Shown: positions 53,658 to 62,857 of the stretch, piece after piece
How the letters are laid out: each line of letters begins with the position of its first letter
How positions within the stretch are numbered: the stretch's first letter is position 1
DNA from: JAJTFA01 sp051715425
GTDB taxonomy: Bacteria > Bacteroidota > Bacteroidia > UKL13-3
Assembly: GCA_051715425.1 (NCBI GenBank)
Contig: JBPXJS010000023.1
Coordinates: forward strand, 62,001-126,000
DNA: 64,000 bases
Reading direction: 5' to 3'
Notes under the pieces: model-generated
Database searches by the model: none
What the model was told of the DNA's origin: nothing
What the model saw: the letters and a program-made list of their open reading frames with translations, nothing else
Made by a program: the position numbers and the translations under genes

Positions 53658-54410
53658 ATGATCAATTCCCTTAGAATATTGTTTAAGATTTTACTTTTTC
53701 TCTTGTTTTACTTTTCAGGAACTGCTATTGCCAAAGCACACCCACCAGACACCCTTGTATATTATATTAATGAAAAAGGAGGAGTTTGCCCTAAAGAGGA
53801 AGCCTCCTATTTTCGCAAAGCCTATAAAAGCGATTCCATGTGGCAAGTATCAGATTATTACCTGAACGGTAAGTTACAAATGAATGGTGCGTGTTTAGAT
53901 AAAGATCTCAAAATAGCTCATGGGAAACACACCTGGTTTGACGAAACCGGCCGAATTAAAAACGTTGGCAATTTTAACCAGGGGTTGTTACATGGCAAAT
54001 GGGTTCATTATCATCCAAACGGGCAGGTAAGTTCAATGGAACATTATCACAATGACTCGCTTATAAAAGCACAACTCTGGGATGCGGATGGAAGCATCTC
54101 GAAAAACCGGGCGATCTACTTGTTTGCTGAATTTCCAGGAGGAGAAGATGCCTTCTTTGAATTTTTGCTTAGCAACTTAGCATATCCGGTGGATGTAGAG
54201 GGAAAGCCATTTATTGGTAAGGTGGAATATGAAATTACCATTTCAGAAACGGGTGAGGTAAAAGATATTGAAGTCATCAGCACCTACGATCACTCCATTG
54301 CCAGAGAGTTTAAACGTTTGGTTCCCAGAATGCCCAAATGGACACCGGCCATCTTTCATAATATACCACAGAAAAGCAAAAGAAAAGGCGTATTTAACTT
54401 TTCCGGATAA
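53658..54410 (+). CDS. MORN-repeat protein with degenerate TonB C-terminal domain
   Basis: A 250-residue exported protein (signal SLRILFKILLFLLFYFSGTAIA) that is a paralogue of the one at 51488. Shared landmarks: CPKEEASYFRKAYKSDSMW beside CPKDSARYYRLAEKKDTLW, VSDYYLNGKLQMNGACLD beside VSDYYITNELQMKGSYLD, and AEFPGGEDAFFEFLLSNLAYP for the TonB-domain start. It has only two clear MORN-like repeats and its TonB-like end (MPKWTPAIFHNIPQKS) has lost much of the usual pattern. Function unknown; its stop is 2 bases from that of convergent rbfA. Confidence 0.82.
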   Translation: MINSLRILFKILLFLLFYFSGTAIAKAHPPDTLVYYINEKGGVCPKEEASYFRKAYKSDSMWQVSDYYLNGKLQMNGACLDKDLKIAHGKHTWFDETGRIKNVGNFNQGLLHGKWVHYHPNGQVSSMEHYHNDSLIKAQLWDADGSISKNRAIYLFAEFPGGEDAFFEFLLSNLAYPVDVEGKPFIGKVEYEITISETGEVKDIEVISTYDHSIAREFKRLVPRMPKWTPAIFHNIPQKSKRKGVFNFSG

Positions 54411-54412
54411 CC

Positions 54413-54769
54413 CTATTTCCCCTCTTTATCTTTTATCTCCTTAAACACCTTTTCCATGTGGAATACATAATCCAGGCTATCGTCAATAAAAAACTGAAGT
54501 TCAGGGATAATCCGTACCTGTTTGCGGATTTTGGCCGCCAATTCCTGCCTGATATGTCTGTTGTGAAAGTTAATAATATTCAATAACTCTTCTCTGTTGG
54601 CTACCTGCAACATGCTCAGGTAAACCTTGGCATGACCAAGATCCGGAGAAACAGAAACCTTGGTAATGGTAATAAAGGCGTTCTCAAAATATTCCGAACG
54701 TTTTTCCATAAAAACGGAGGCCAGTTCCTGCTGTAATAAACTGGCAAACTTTTCCTGCCTGATACTCAT
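54413..54769 (-). CDS. rbfA: Ribosome-binding factor A
   Basis: A 118-residue KH-fold protein that helps mature the 30S subunit and process 16S rRNA. The family opening IRQEKFASLLQQELASVF is followed by ITKVSVSPDLGHAKVYLSML and the C-terminal VRIIPELQFFIDDSLDY. Length is normal for the family. On the - strand CATATTTG, one base off the -7 box, ends 4 bases before the ATG. It is divergent from the ABC exporter gene. Confidence 0.96.
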   Translation of the reverse strand: MSIRQEKFASLLQQELASVFMEKRSEYFENAFITITKVSVSPDLGHAKVYLSMLQVANREELLNIINFHNRHIRQELAAKIRKQVRIIPELQFFIDDSLDYVFHMEKVFKEIKDKEGK

Positions 54770-54848
54770 GCCACAAATATGTTGATTAATTATGAGAGGT
54801 AAACACTAATTATGAATAAATTGTGATATTTGCCCGCATCGGGAAACA

Positions 54849-56675
54849 ATGAAAGGCTTTTTAAAAATTATCGGTTATGTAACACCATACAAAGGTTTGG
54901 CCTTTCTTAATATCCTTTTTAATATCCTCAGCACCATTGCGGGTCTTTTTTCCATTACCCTAATTGTTCCTTTTCTTAAGTTGTTATTCGATCCCACAGA
55001 ACTTATAAGGGTGCAGCCTGAATTTGCCTTTAATTTTAAAACCCTATCAAACCTGTTTATGTACCACCTCTCCAATATCATTGTAGAAAACGGTGCACAG
55101 GCAGCCCTGGGTTATATCTGCATTTTGGTGGTGATTATTATCTTTTTCAAAAACCTGTTCCGCTACCTGGGTTCCTATTTTATGGTTCCGTTGCGCACAC
55201 GTGTTGTTGCCGATTTGCGTAACTCTATGTACCAGCGTATTCTTATTCTTCCTTTATCCTATTTTTCTGATGAGCGCAAAGGCGATTTGATAACCCGCAT
55301 GTCTAATGATGCCAAAGAAGTTGAAGTATCTGTAATGAGCACCTTGGAAGCCTTGTTTAAAGAACCGGTAACCATTATTGTATCGCTTATTGCATTGATA
55401 TGGATGAGTCCTATGTTAACCCTAACCGTTTTTATTATGCTTCCTGTAATTGGTTTTTTACTGGCAAGGGTAAATAAAAAACTACGCAGGCAAACACAAC
55501 ACGGCCAGAAAAAGCTGGATGAACTGATGAGCCTGTTTGAAGAAACACTGGGAGGTGTACGCATTATCAAAGCATTCAGCTCACAGGCTTTTTTTATGAA
55601 CCGTTTCCGCAAACAAAACGAACTGTTTACCAGAAGTTTTATTCATGGCAACCGCCTGCTGGATGCTGCTTCTCCTCTTTCTGAAACAGTTAGCGTTTCT
55701 ATACTTGCTGCGCTGTTGTACATAGGTGGTAAAATGGTTCTGGCATCCTCAACTGATCTTACGGCCGAGTCGTTTATTGGTTTTATAGCAGTGTTCTCCC
55801 AAATTATTCCTCCGGTTACTGCATTTTCATCCGCATTCAGCAAAGCACAAAAAGGCCTTGTTTCTATAAGCCGTATTGAAGAGGTTTTGAAAAGTGAAGA
55901 GGTAATTACCGAAACACCAAATGCCATAGAAGTAAAACAGTTTAGTAATAAAATAGAGTTTAAAAACGTAAGCTTCTCTTACAATAACGAGCCCGTTCTT
56001 AAAAACATTAACCTCACCATTGAAAAGGGCAAAACCGTAGCCCTGGTTGGACCTTCAGGTGCAGGAAAATCAACACTTACAGACCTTATCCCAAGATTTT
56101 ACGATCCGATTGAGGGACAAGTTTTAATTGATGGCACCGATATCCGCAAATACAAAATTCTCGACCTGCGCAGGTTAATGGGTATTGTAACTCAGGAATC
56201 CATTTTATTTAATGATAGTATTTACAACAATATTGCTTTTGGCAAACCAGGCATTTCAACCGAGCAAATAGAACAGGCCGCTAAAATTGCCAATGCACAT
56301 AGTTTTATTATTGAAACAGAGAACGGCTATCAAACCAATATTGGTGATAGGGGAAACAAATTAAGTGGGGGGCAAAAACAACGTATCAGTATTGCCCGGG
56401 CAGTAAATACCAATCCGGATATTCTCATTCTGGATGAAGCCACATCAGCGCTTGATACCACATCAGAAAGATTGGTGCAGGAGGCTCTTTCCAATATTAT
56501 GAAAGGAAGAACAACTGTAGTGATTGCACACCGCCTGAGCACCATTCAAAATGCCGACCTTATAGTGGTAATGAATAAAGGAGAGGTAGTGGAACAGGGC
56601 ACACATACAGAGCTGTTGCAAAAAGGAGGCTTATACCGGGAGTTGCACGATATGCAGCGACTAACGGAGGGGTAA
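54849..56675 (+). CDS. MsbA-type ABC exporter
   Basis: A 608-residue half-transporter that should work as a dimer. Residues ~1-335 form the six-helix membrane domain with FSDERKGDLITRMSNDAKEVE, the intracellular-loop pattern of MsbA-like exporters. The ATPase domain has Walker A GPSGAGKST at about residue 400, signature LSGGQKQRISIARA at about 505, Walker B ILILDEATSALD near 526 and the switch His in VIAHRLST near 560. Bacteroidota members of this clade are often annotated as lipid A exporters; the true substrate is not proven. The start is fixed by the cytoplasmic opening KGFLKIIGYVTPYKGL. Confidence 0.93.
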   Translation: MKGFLKIIGYVTPYKGLAFLNILFNILSTIAGLFSITLIVPFLKLLFDPTELIRVQPEFAFNFKTLSNLFMYHLSNIIVENGAQAALGYICILVVIIIFFKNLFRYLGSYFMVPLRTRVVADLRNSMYQRILILPLSYFSDERKGDLITRMSNDAKEVEVSVMSTLEALFKEPVTIIVSLIALIWMSPMLTLTVFIMLPVIGFLLARVNKKLRRQTQHGQKKLDELMSLFEETLGGVRIIKAFSSQAFFMNRFRKQNELFTRSFIHGNRLLDAASPLSETVSVSILAALLYIGGKMVLASSTDLTAESFIGFIAVFSQIIPPVTAFSSAFSKAQKGLVSISRIEEVLKSEEVITETPNAIEVKQFSNKIEFKNVSFSYNNEPVLKNINLTIEKGKTVALVGPSGAGKSTLTDLIPRFYDPIEGQVLIDGTDIRKYKILDLRRLMGIVTQESILFNDSIYNNIAFGKPGISTEQIEQAAKIANAHSFIIETENGYQTNIGDRGNKLSGGQKQRISIARAVNTNPDILILDEATSALDTTSERLVQEALSNIMKGRTTVVIAHRLSTIQNADLIVVMNKGEVVEQGTHTELLQKGGLYRELHDMQRLTEG

Positions 56676-56688
56676 TACAGAACCCTGA

Positions 56689-58299
56689 TTACATATACCT
56701 TGGTGTAATCTTTGGGGTAGCAATATTTACACGTCTGTTTTTGGGATATTTAATGGAATAAGAAAGAATATAGTTTACACTTTCTCCAGGCGCCAGTGTT
56801 TTATACCAGGTAAGTCTTCCGGTTAGCGGATCCAGTTGTGCTCCGGAAAGTTCTGATGTTTCTACCACAATATCACTTTCCTGAGAAACCGGCAACTGAT
56901 CCTCAATCTCGATGGTAACAGCCTCCCTGCGATTATTCTTCACAGCAATTTCATATATAAACGACACTGTTCTGTTTGTACCGACCATTTTTTTACTGCT
57001 AAAGTTTTGCCTTTTAGCACGTGTAATTAATACCTGATTATTGCGTCCCAAAGATAACTCGAGGCTATCCTCTACTTTTCTGGTATTGATATCAGAAACT
57101 CCGATATAACTGTCATTAAAATAAATGCTTGCAGGACCGTCAATTAAATTAAGCTTTTCCCAGCCACCAATACGTGCAATTAAAAAAGCATCTTTATCAA
57201 GCTTTGCTGCTGCATAATATTGGTAGGTAGCAGGCAACGTGTACGATACCACATTAACAGAATATGGCTTTGAATCACTCAAAATATCATACGGCAAATC
57301 AATCAAAAATTCGGTGCTCAGCTCCCCCACAGCAATTAATGTTTGATCTTCTTTGTTAGTGTTATCGTCAACTTTATCATCTTTGCTTCGGAAAGCGCCC
57401 AACGATTTTGTTTCCACGTAACCTTCATTCTGTTCTGAATGGTAATTGAGGTTCCATACAGATAATGCCGGTTTATTTACCCCAAGAAACGGATCAGCAG
57501 TAGAGAGCTTTATTTTTACCTTATACCAGTCAATTCCTGTTCTGTTATACACATCTGCTTTATACTTTAAGGTAATCGGTTTATTTATATCCTCGGCAAT
57601 AATATCATACTTTGCCACCCAGCCTGCTTCTGTGGCAAGGTACCTGAGCGAAACAACAGACTGTTGATCTGAAGCCGCCTGAACAACCACCACAATGTTT
57701 TTTCTGGCATGTTGGCCCTGGGTTTGCCCCTCCTGTATCTGCTGTTCCATCAGACGATGTCTCTTTTTAAGCATCTCTGCTTTTCCGGAAAGTTGAGTAA
57801 TGGTTTTATTGATCCGGAGTGTTTGCATCCGGTGAAACTCAGCCGCCTTTTGCAATTCCGTTAAAGAAACACCGGCAGCTCCGCCTTTTACCTCCTGGTT
57901 GTGTTGTAAAACACCCTTTTCAGCCCTTACTGCATCAAGTTCATCGGCCACCGAACCTATTTCTTCCCTGATCTTATCTATCGAATCGCGTAAAGCGGAA
58001 AACCGATCCTTCGATTTGGTTTCTGTTAAAAAATCCCACTCTGCCGCAACCGAAAGTACCTGTGTATTTCCTTTAACCAACACATTCATATTAGACTCGT
58101 TCAGCGAGCCGGTTATGTTTTTAAATACAATTTTGTTTCGCCCGGCCTTTAGCCTTATATCATGTTCGTGTCTGAACTCAGCACCCTTTAAAAAAACGGT
58201 TACGTTTTCTATTGTTGGCCAAATGGTAATGGTGTTTTCATTTTGGCCCCTGGCCTGAATAAAAAACAAAACGAGTAATATTCCGGCTGTATATTTCAT
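56689..58299 (-). CDS. DUF4139 domain protein (MuiA-like)
   Basis: A 536-residue secreted protein (signal KYTAGILLVLFFIQARGQ). The N-terminal DUF4140-like domain (TIENVTVFLKGAEFRHEHDIRLKAGRNKIVFKN) is followed by a coiled coil at about 95-190 (DELDAVRAEKGVLQHNQEV) and the DUF4139 domain from about 220 to the end (VSLRYLATEAGWVAKYDI, RTGIDWYKVKIKLSTADP, LTWYKTLAPGESVNYILSYSIKYPK). The family is called mucoidy inhibitor A-like; no biochemical role is known. It lies 19 bases downstream of a glycosyltransferase gene on the same strand, probably one transcript. Confidence 0.92.
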   Translation of the reverse strand: MKYTAGILLVLFFIQARGQNENTITIWPTIENVTVFLKGAEFRHEHDIRLKAGRNKIVFKNITGSLNESNMNVLVKGNTQVLSVAAEWDFLTETKSKDRFSALRDSIDKIREEIGSVADELDAVRAEKGVLQHNQEVKGGAAGVSLTELQKAAEFHRMQTLRINKTITQLSGKAEMLKKRHRLMEQQIQEGQTQGQHARKNIVVVVQAASDQQSVVSLRYLATEAGWVAKYDIIAEDINKPITLKYKADVYNRTGIDWYKVKIKLSTADPFLGVNKPALSVWNLNYHSEQNEGYVETKSLGAFRSKDDKVDDNTNKEDQTLIAVGELSTEFLIDLPYDILSDSKPYSVNVVSYTLPATYQYYAAAKLDKDAFLIARIGGWEKLNLIDGPASIYFNDSYIGVSDINTRKVEDSLELSLGRNNQVLITRAKRQNFSSKKMVGTNRTVSFIYEIAVKNNRREAVTIEIEDQLPVSQESDIVVETSELSGAQLDPLTGRLTWYKTLAPGESVNYILSYSIKYPKNRRVNIATPKITPRYM

Positions 58300-58318
58300 A
58301 ATAGGGCTTGATTAGTTA

Positions 58319-59197
58319 CTAAATGGTTTTGTAGTTCTTATATTCAAACAAACGTTTTCCGGTAAGTTTTTCATATAGGTGCAGCAGCTTGTTTTTCCAG
58401 TTCATCTTTTTTCTCTTTGGATCCCACACAAATTTCCAGTTCATGCGTTGCAGGCGGTCTCTCATCACCTCCGGATGTGTTCCCTCAAATTTCTTTAGCG
58501 AGTCAATGGTGCTATAATCAAACTCGCTGGCTTCTCCAACGTGCTCGTTCATCCACTCATCATTATGCCACATTTTGTGAAAACTTTTTTGTTTCTCCTG
58601 CTGGCTGCGCGGATCCTTTACCCATCCGTAATGGTACACTTTTGCTTCAATTGGCTTTACTTTAAGTTTCTCTCCACCAATTCTGAACCCTTGCGCATCG
58701 CGGTAGCTGCGTATATGCTTATTGTTGCGAATAATGCGGATTTCATGTCTGTACCATTGGCGTGAATCGCCAGTATATTCATAGCTGCCGTAAAAATGTT
58801 CGTACCCAAAAAGCAAGCCTTCCACATCATTGTTGTTTTCATGTTTTTTGCAGGCATCAACAATTGCCGGGTGATATTTTTCATGAATCACCTCATCGCC
58901 CTGCAGGTAAAAACACCAGGTAGCCAGAGGGTTTACTGCATCAAAGGCTTTATTTGTTTCATCAGCCAGCACACGGCCTCCTTCGCGAAGGGAATCGTCC
59001 CAAATGGTTTCAATTATTTTTATTTTAGGAGAACCTATGGCTTTAATAAGCTCAAGGGTTTTATCATCGCTGTTGCCCACAGCCACCACATATTCATCAA
59101 CCAAGGGTAAAATACTGCTTATTGATTCTACAATAGGGTAATCGTACTTAATGGCATTACGCACAATGGTAAATCCGCTGATGAAAGGTTTGCTCAC
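58319..59197 (-). CDS. Glycosyltransferase, GT2-like
   Basis: A 292-residue cytoplasmic GT-A protein. The N-terminus ISGFTIVRNAIKYDYPIVES is like that of GT2 enzymes acting on surface glycans; VVAVGNSDDKTLELI, AFDAVNPLATWCFYLQGDEVIHEKYH (QGDE as metal site) and YHYGWVKDPRSQQEK are further family marks. The basic C-terminus may touch membranes. Substrates are unknown. It is divergent from feoA across a 107-base gap in which TTAATTTG (59250-59257) is the best promoter-like box; no Fur-type operator was recognised there. Confidence 0.85.
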   Translation of the reverse strand: MSKPFISGFTIVRNAIKYDYPIVESISSILPLVDEYVVAVGNSDDKTLELIKAIGSPKIKIIETIWDDSLREGGRVLADETNKAFDAVNPLATWCFYLQGDEVIHEKYHPAIVDACKKHENNNDVEGLLFGYEHFYGSYEYTGDSRQWYRHEIRIIRNNKHIRSYRDAQGFRIGGEKLKVKPIEAKVYHYGWVKDPRSQQEKQKSFHKMWHNDEWMNEHVGEASEFDYSTIDSLKKFEGTHPEVMRDRLQRMNWKFVWDPKRKKMNWKNKLLHLYEKLTGKRLFEYKNYKTI

Positions 59198-59304
59198 AGG
59201 TGCTAATAACGCTGATTTTTATCAATTATTCATCAACCGGAAATTTCACTTAATTTGCTGCCCTTATTGCACCGCCATTTGATGCCTTAAGTAACAACGT
59301 TTTC

Positions 59305-59526
59305 ATGAAACTGTCAGAACTACAATTTGGCCAGCAGGCAACGGTATCCAAAGTGCTTAGCGAGGAGCTTTCCCTTAAGCTTTTTGAAATGGGGCTATTG
59401 CCCGGAGAAGAAGTGGAACTGGAAAACATAGCTCCTTTTGGAGATCCCATTGCCATACGCGTGGGCGAATACAAAATGTGCCTGCGCCTTCAGGATGCGG
59501 GAAATATTGAAATAAAACTGAAATAA
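59305..59526 (+). CDS. feoA: Ferrous iron transport protein A
   Basis: A 73-residue SH3-like FeoA protein: MKLSELQFGQQATVSKVLSE, LSLKLFEMGLLPGEEVELEN and IAIRVGEYKMCLRLQDA cover the whole domain. FeoA is a cytoplasmic partner that supports FeoB activity. The feoB start follows after 3 bases. No feoC is present, as is usual outside the gammaproteobacteria. Confidence 0.96.
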   Translation: MKLSELQFGQQATVSKVLSEELSLKLFEMGLLPGEEVELENIAPFGDPIAIRVGEYKMCLRLQDAGNIEIKLK

Positions 59527-59529
59527 ATA

Positions 59530-61638
59530 GTGAAACAGGAAATAACCGTAGCTTTAGCTGGTAATCCAAACAGCGGAAAAACATCGCTGTTTAATGCCCT
59601 TACCGGATTAAACCAAAAGGTAAGCAATTTTCCTGGCACCACGGTTGATAAAAAAACCGGTTATACCAAACTGAACTCCGATACACGTGCACAGATTATA
59701 GATTTACCCGGCACATACAGCCTGTACCCCAAATCGGCCGATGAGTTGGTAACCTACGAAATACTGCGCAACAAGGCCGAAACAGATTTTCCGGATATGG
59801 TGCTGTTTATTGCAGATGCTTCCAACCTCAAACGAAACCTCTTGTTGCTTTCGCAGGTGGCAGATCTGGGTGTGCCTGTAATACTTGCGTTAAACATGAC
59901 AGATATTGCAGAACGCAGGGGCATTTTTTACGATATTCCAACCCTCTCTTCTATTTTAAATGTTCCTGTAGTACCTATAAATGCGCGCAAACGCAAAGGC
60001 GTGGCAGAAATTAAAGCCCACCTGCTGGATGAAAAAAATTACCACAAGAACAATTACTTTTCATTGGCGCATGTAAACAAAGATTTGCTCAACGAAATCT
60101 CTGATATTACCGATAAAAAAAATCCGTATGCTGCATTGCAATATGCCATTAATGCATCGGTATTATTAAACACTAAGGCCAAACAAATCAGAGAATGTTT
60201 TGAAAAATACCATTTTGATGCACGCGCTTTTCAGGAAAACGAAATACTTAGCCGCTATCATTTAATAGACAGGGCTGTGAGGGAAAGCCGCAGAGAAAAA
60301 ACAAGTGCCGTGGTGCGTTCGCTTACCAATAAAGCCGATAAAATTTTAACACATCGGGTAGGTGGTATTGCCATTTTTCTTGGATTGCTCTTTTTGGTTT
60401 TTCAGGCCATCTTTTCATGGAGTTCATACCCTATGGATTGGGTAGAGAAGGGTTTTTTACTTGCCTCTCAGTGGGTTGAAAACACCTTACCGGCAGGGGT
60501 GCTGAATGATTTGCTGGTGCATGGCGTATTGGCCGGCTTAAGCGGGGTAATGGTGTTTCTTCCTCAAATTATTATCCTCTTTGCTTTTATTGCTGTGCTT
60601 GAAGATGTAGGGTATATGGCGCGTGTTGGTTTTATTATGGATAGAATTATGCGCCCCTTTGGTATGAACGGTAAGTCCATTGTGCCTCTGATAAGCGGAA
60701 TGGCTTGTGCCGTGCCAAGTATCATGGCCTCCCGCAGTATTGAAAATAAAAAAGAACGCCTCATTACCATTTTGGTTACTCCCCTGATGAGTTGTTCGGC
60801 CCGTTTGCCCGTTTATACCTTGCTTATAGCCATGCTGGTGCCCGAAGAAGCAAAATGGGGGCCCTTTAATTTACACGGTATTGTAATGATGTTGATGTAC
60901 CTGATTGGATTTGGAGCTGCTCTTGCAAGCGCATTTATATTTAAACAGTTTATTAAATCGGAGAGCAAAAACTATTTTATTATGGAATTGCCAGGGTATA
61001 AACTCCCTGTGGCCGGTAACCTGTTTATTACCTTGTATGATAAGGGAATGGCCTTTGTATGGGGTGCTGGAAAAATTATTGTGGCTGTTTCTGTTATTCT
61101 TTGGGCGCTTGCTTCCTTTGGGCCCAGAAACCAGATGCGGGCTGTTGACCAGAAATACCTGGAACTGGCCATGGGAACCAGTTCCGGCAAAACCATTGAG
61201 GAACTTACTGTAATGAAAGATGCGGAAAAATTAGAGGCCTCTTACGCGGGTGTGTTTGGCAAGTGGATTGAGCCGGTAATTAAACCTTTGGGTTTTGACT
61301 GGAAAATAGGCATCGCCCTGATTACCTCACTGGCGGCAAGAGAGGTTTTTGTAGGAACCATGAGCACCATTTACAGTGTTGGCGGTGATATTGAAGACCT
61401 GGATAATATCCGCACCAAGATGGGGAGTGAAATTGATAATCAGACCGGTAAGCCAAAATACTCCCTTGCCACTGTGCTTTCATTAATGATTTTTTATGCC
61501 TTTGCCCTTCAGTGCATGAGCACCATATCAGTGGTGCAAACAGAAACCAAAAGCTGGAAATGGGCTTCCATCCAGTTTGTATATATGACCGCCCTTGCAT
61601 ACTTAAGCAGTTTTGCTGTGTTTCACCTGTTTAGCTAA
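59530..61638 (+). CDS. feoB: Ferrous iron transporter B
   Basis: A 702-residue inner-membrane Fe2+ transporter. The N-terminal G domain has G1 GNPNSGKTS, G2 Thr in FPGTTVDKKTGY, G3 DLPGTYSLYP and G4 NMTD. The membrane part, from about residue 275, contains both Gly/Cys gate motifs MACAVPSIMASRS and MSCSARLPVYTLL and the C-terminal SLAAREVFVGTMSTIYSVG. The start is a GTG at 59530. Length is in the normal range. Expression would be expected under iron limitation, but no Fur site was seen. Confidence 0.97.
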   Translation: MKQEITVALAGNPNSGKTSLFNALTGLNQKVSNFPGTTVDKKTGYTKLNSDTRAQIIDLPGTYSLYPKSADELVTYEILRNKAETDFPDMVLFIADASNLKRNLLLLSQVADLGVPVILALNMTDIAERRGIFYDIPTLSSILNVPVVPINARKRKGVAEIKAHLLDEKNYHKNNYFSLAHVNKDLLNEISDITDKKNPYAALQYAINASVLLNTKAKQIRECFEKYHFDARAFQENEILSRYHLIDRAVRESRREKTSAVVRSLTNKADKILTHRVGGIAIFLGLLFLVFQAIFSWSSYPMDWVEKGFLLASQWVENTLPAGVLNDLLVHGVLAGLSGVMVFLPQIIILFAFIAVLEDVGYMARVGFIMDRIMRPFGMNGKSIVPLISGMACAVPSIMASRSIENKKERLITILVTPLMSCSARLPVYTLLIAMLVPEEAKWGPFNLHGIVMMLMYLIGFGAALASAFIFKQFIKSESKNYFIMELPGYKLPVAGNLFITLYDKGMAFVWGAGKIIVAVSVILWALASFGPRNQMRAVDQKYLELAMGTSSGKTIEELTVMKDAEKLEASYAGVFGKWIEPVIKPLGFDWKIGIALITSLAAREVFVGTMSTIYSVGGDIEDLDNIRTKMGSEIDNQTGKPKYSLATVLSLMIFYAFALQCMSTISVVQTETKSWKWASIQFVYMTALAYLSSFAVFHLFS

Positions 61639-61891
61639 TCATTTCCCAATTTTGACATTTGGTTTGCAACTTAATGGCTGCTTATCCGTTCTAAGTATAG
61701 GTAGAACGCCATGATTGATGCACCGATATTGGCTCAACCACCATCAAATTCGGATTACCGCCAAAATACTAAACGGGTAAAACGCTTAGAAGCGGTATTA
61801 TTTAAATAAATTTCAGTTGCTTTTTAGTGGAATTCCATTATATTTCACCAAATTTGCAGCCCCATAACTTGTTGGGACGTTTTAAAACAAT
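61639..61891 (+). promoter_or_regulatory. 253-base leader/promoter region of rpoD
   Basis: The region holds a 6-bp hairpin (GTTCTA 61688-61693 with TAGAAC 61702-61707), a 32-codon ORF, and CAAATTTG (61849-61856), one base off the -7 consensus and 35 bases before the rpoD ATG. No clear -33 TTTG is present. There is no convincing terminator for feoB. Confidence 0.4.
61711..61809 (+). CDS. Doubtful 32-residue basic ORF upstream of rpoD
   Basis: ATG at 61711 to TAA at 61809 encodes a peptide starting MIDAPILAQPPSNSDYRQNT and ending in a basic KRVKRLEAVLFK. It starts directly after the hairpin described above. It could be a leader peptide or chance; no family is recognised. Confidence 0.2.
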   Translation: MIDAPILAQPPSNSDYRQNTKRVKRLEAVLFK

Positions 61892-62755
61892 ATGAGACAA
61901 CTAAAAATATCAAAACAGTTTACCAACCGCGAAAGCAAATCGCTTGATAAATACCTGAACGAAATTTCCAAAGTGCCAATGATTGATGCTCAGGAGGAAG
62001 TAGAGCTTGCCCGCAGGATTCGTGAAGGAGATCAGGTGGCATTGGAGCGTTTGGTAAATGCAAACTTGCGTTTCGTAGTATCTGTATCAAAGCAATATCA
62101 AAACCAGGGACTTACACTGGGCGACCTGATTAATGAAGGTAACCTAGGACTTATAAAAGCAGCCAAAAGATTTGATGAAACCCGCGGATTTAAATTTATT
62201 TCATACGCAGTATGGTGGATTCGTCAGTCTATTCTTCAGGCCTTGGCCGATCAAAGCCGTATTGTGCGTTTGCCTTTAAACAAAGTGGGTTCTATTGGTC
62301 GTATAGGCAGTGTAGCCGCTAAACTGGAGCAGCGCCTGGAGCGCGAACCAACCGTGGAAGAAATTGCAGTAGAAATGGATTTGCCTTTGCAGGAAGTGGA
62401 AAATGCATTGCGCTCCACCGGCAGACACTTATCTATTGATGCTCCTTTAACTGACGGTGAAGACAATACCTTATTGGGTATATTGGACAGCAACGATGAG
62501 CCACGCCCTGATGTTCAACTGATTAATGAGTCTCTTCAAAAAGAAATTAACCGCGTAATCTCTACCCTTTCTGAAAAAGAACGTGATGTACTGAAGTACT
62601 ATTACGGATTGGACGGAGGACCGGCACATACGCTGGAAGATATCAGCGAAAAAATTGGCCTTACCCGCGAGCGTGTAAGACAGATTAAAGAAAAAGCACT
62701 CAGAAGGTTACGTAAATCTTCGAAGAGCAAAATATTAAAAGCGTACTTAGGTTAA
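61892..62755 (+). CDS. rpoD: Primary RNA polymerase sigma factor (sigma-70/RpoD type)
   Basis: A 287-residue group 1 sigma factor of the Bacteroidota type, which lacks region 1.1 and the long non-conserved insert. It begins with the lineage-typical MRQLKISKQFTNRESKSLDK. Region 1.2 is YLNEISKVPMIDAQEEVELA; region 2 has LGDLINEGNLGLIKAAKRFD and GFKFISYAVWWIRQSI; region 4.2 ends with LTRERVRQIKEKALRRLR. It is the factor expected to read the TAnnTTTG promoters found in this window. A strong terminator follows. Confidence 0.95.
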   Translation: MRQLKISKQFTNRESKSLDKYLNEISKVPMIDAQEEVELARRIREGDQVALERLVNANLRFVVSVSKQYQNQGLTLGDLINEGNLGLIKAAKRFDETRGFKFISYAVWWIRQSILQALADQSRIVRLPLNKVGSIGRIGSVAAKLEQRLEREPTVEEIAVEMDLPLQEVENALRSTGRHLSIDAPLTDGEDNTLLGILDSNDEPRPDVQLINESLQKEINRVISTLSEKERDVLKYYYGLDGGPAHTLEDISEKIGLTRERVRQIKEKALRRLRKSSKSKILKAYLG

Positions 62756-62775
62756 TACAACCTTTTAACATATTT

Positions 62776-62818
62776 AAAACATCTGTCGATAGTGTTCGGC
62801 AGATGTTTTTTATTTTTG
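62776..62818 (+). terminator. Intrinsic terminator of rpoD
   Basis: AAAACATCTG (62776-62785) pairs perfectly with CAGATGTTTT (62800-62809), extended inward to 13 bp by T-G, C-G and G-C pairs, with an 8-base loop and a T-rich tail (TTTTTTATTTTT). The tail also forms TATTTTTG (62811-62818), an exact -7-type box that could start the rhomboid transcript. Confidence 0.9.
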
Positions 62819-62857
62819 TATGTACTTTGCATTTATTCAGCAGGGTTTTATTATTAA

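Noticed and set aside
59198..59304. Fur operator upstream of feoA-feoB
   Set aside because: The A/T-rich stretch around 59217-59232 resembles a Fur box only vaguely and lacks the symmetric GATAATGATAATC pattern.
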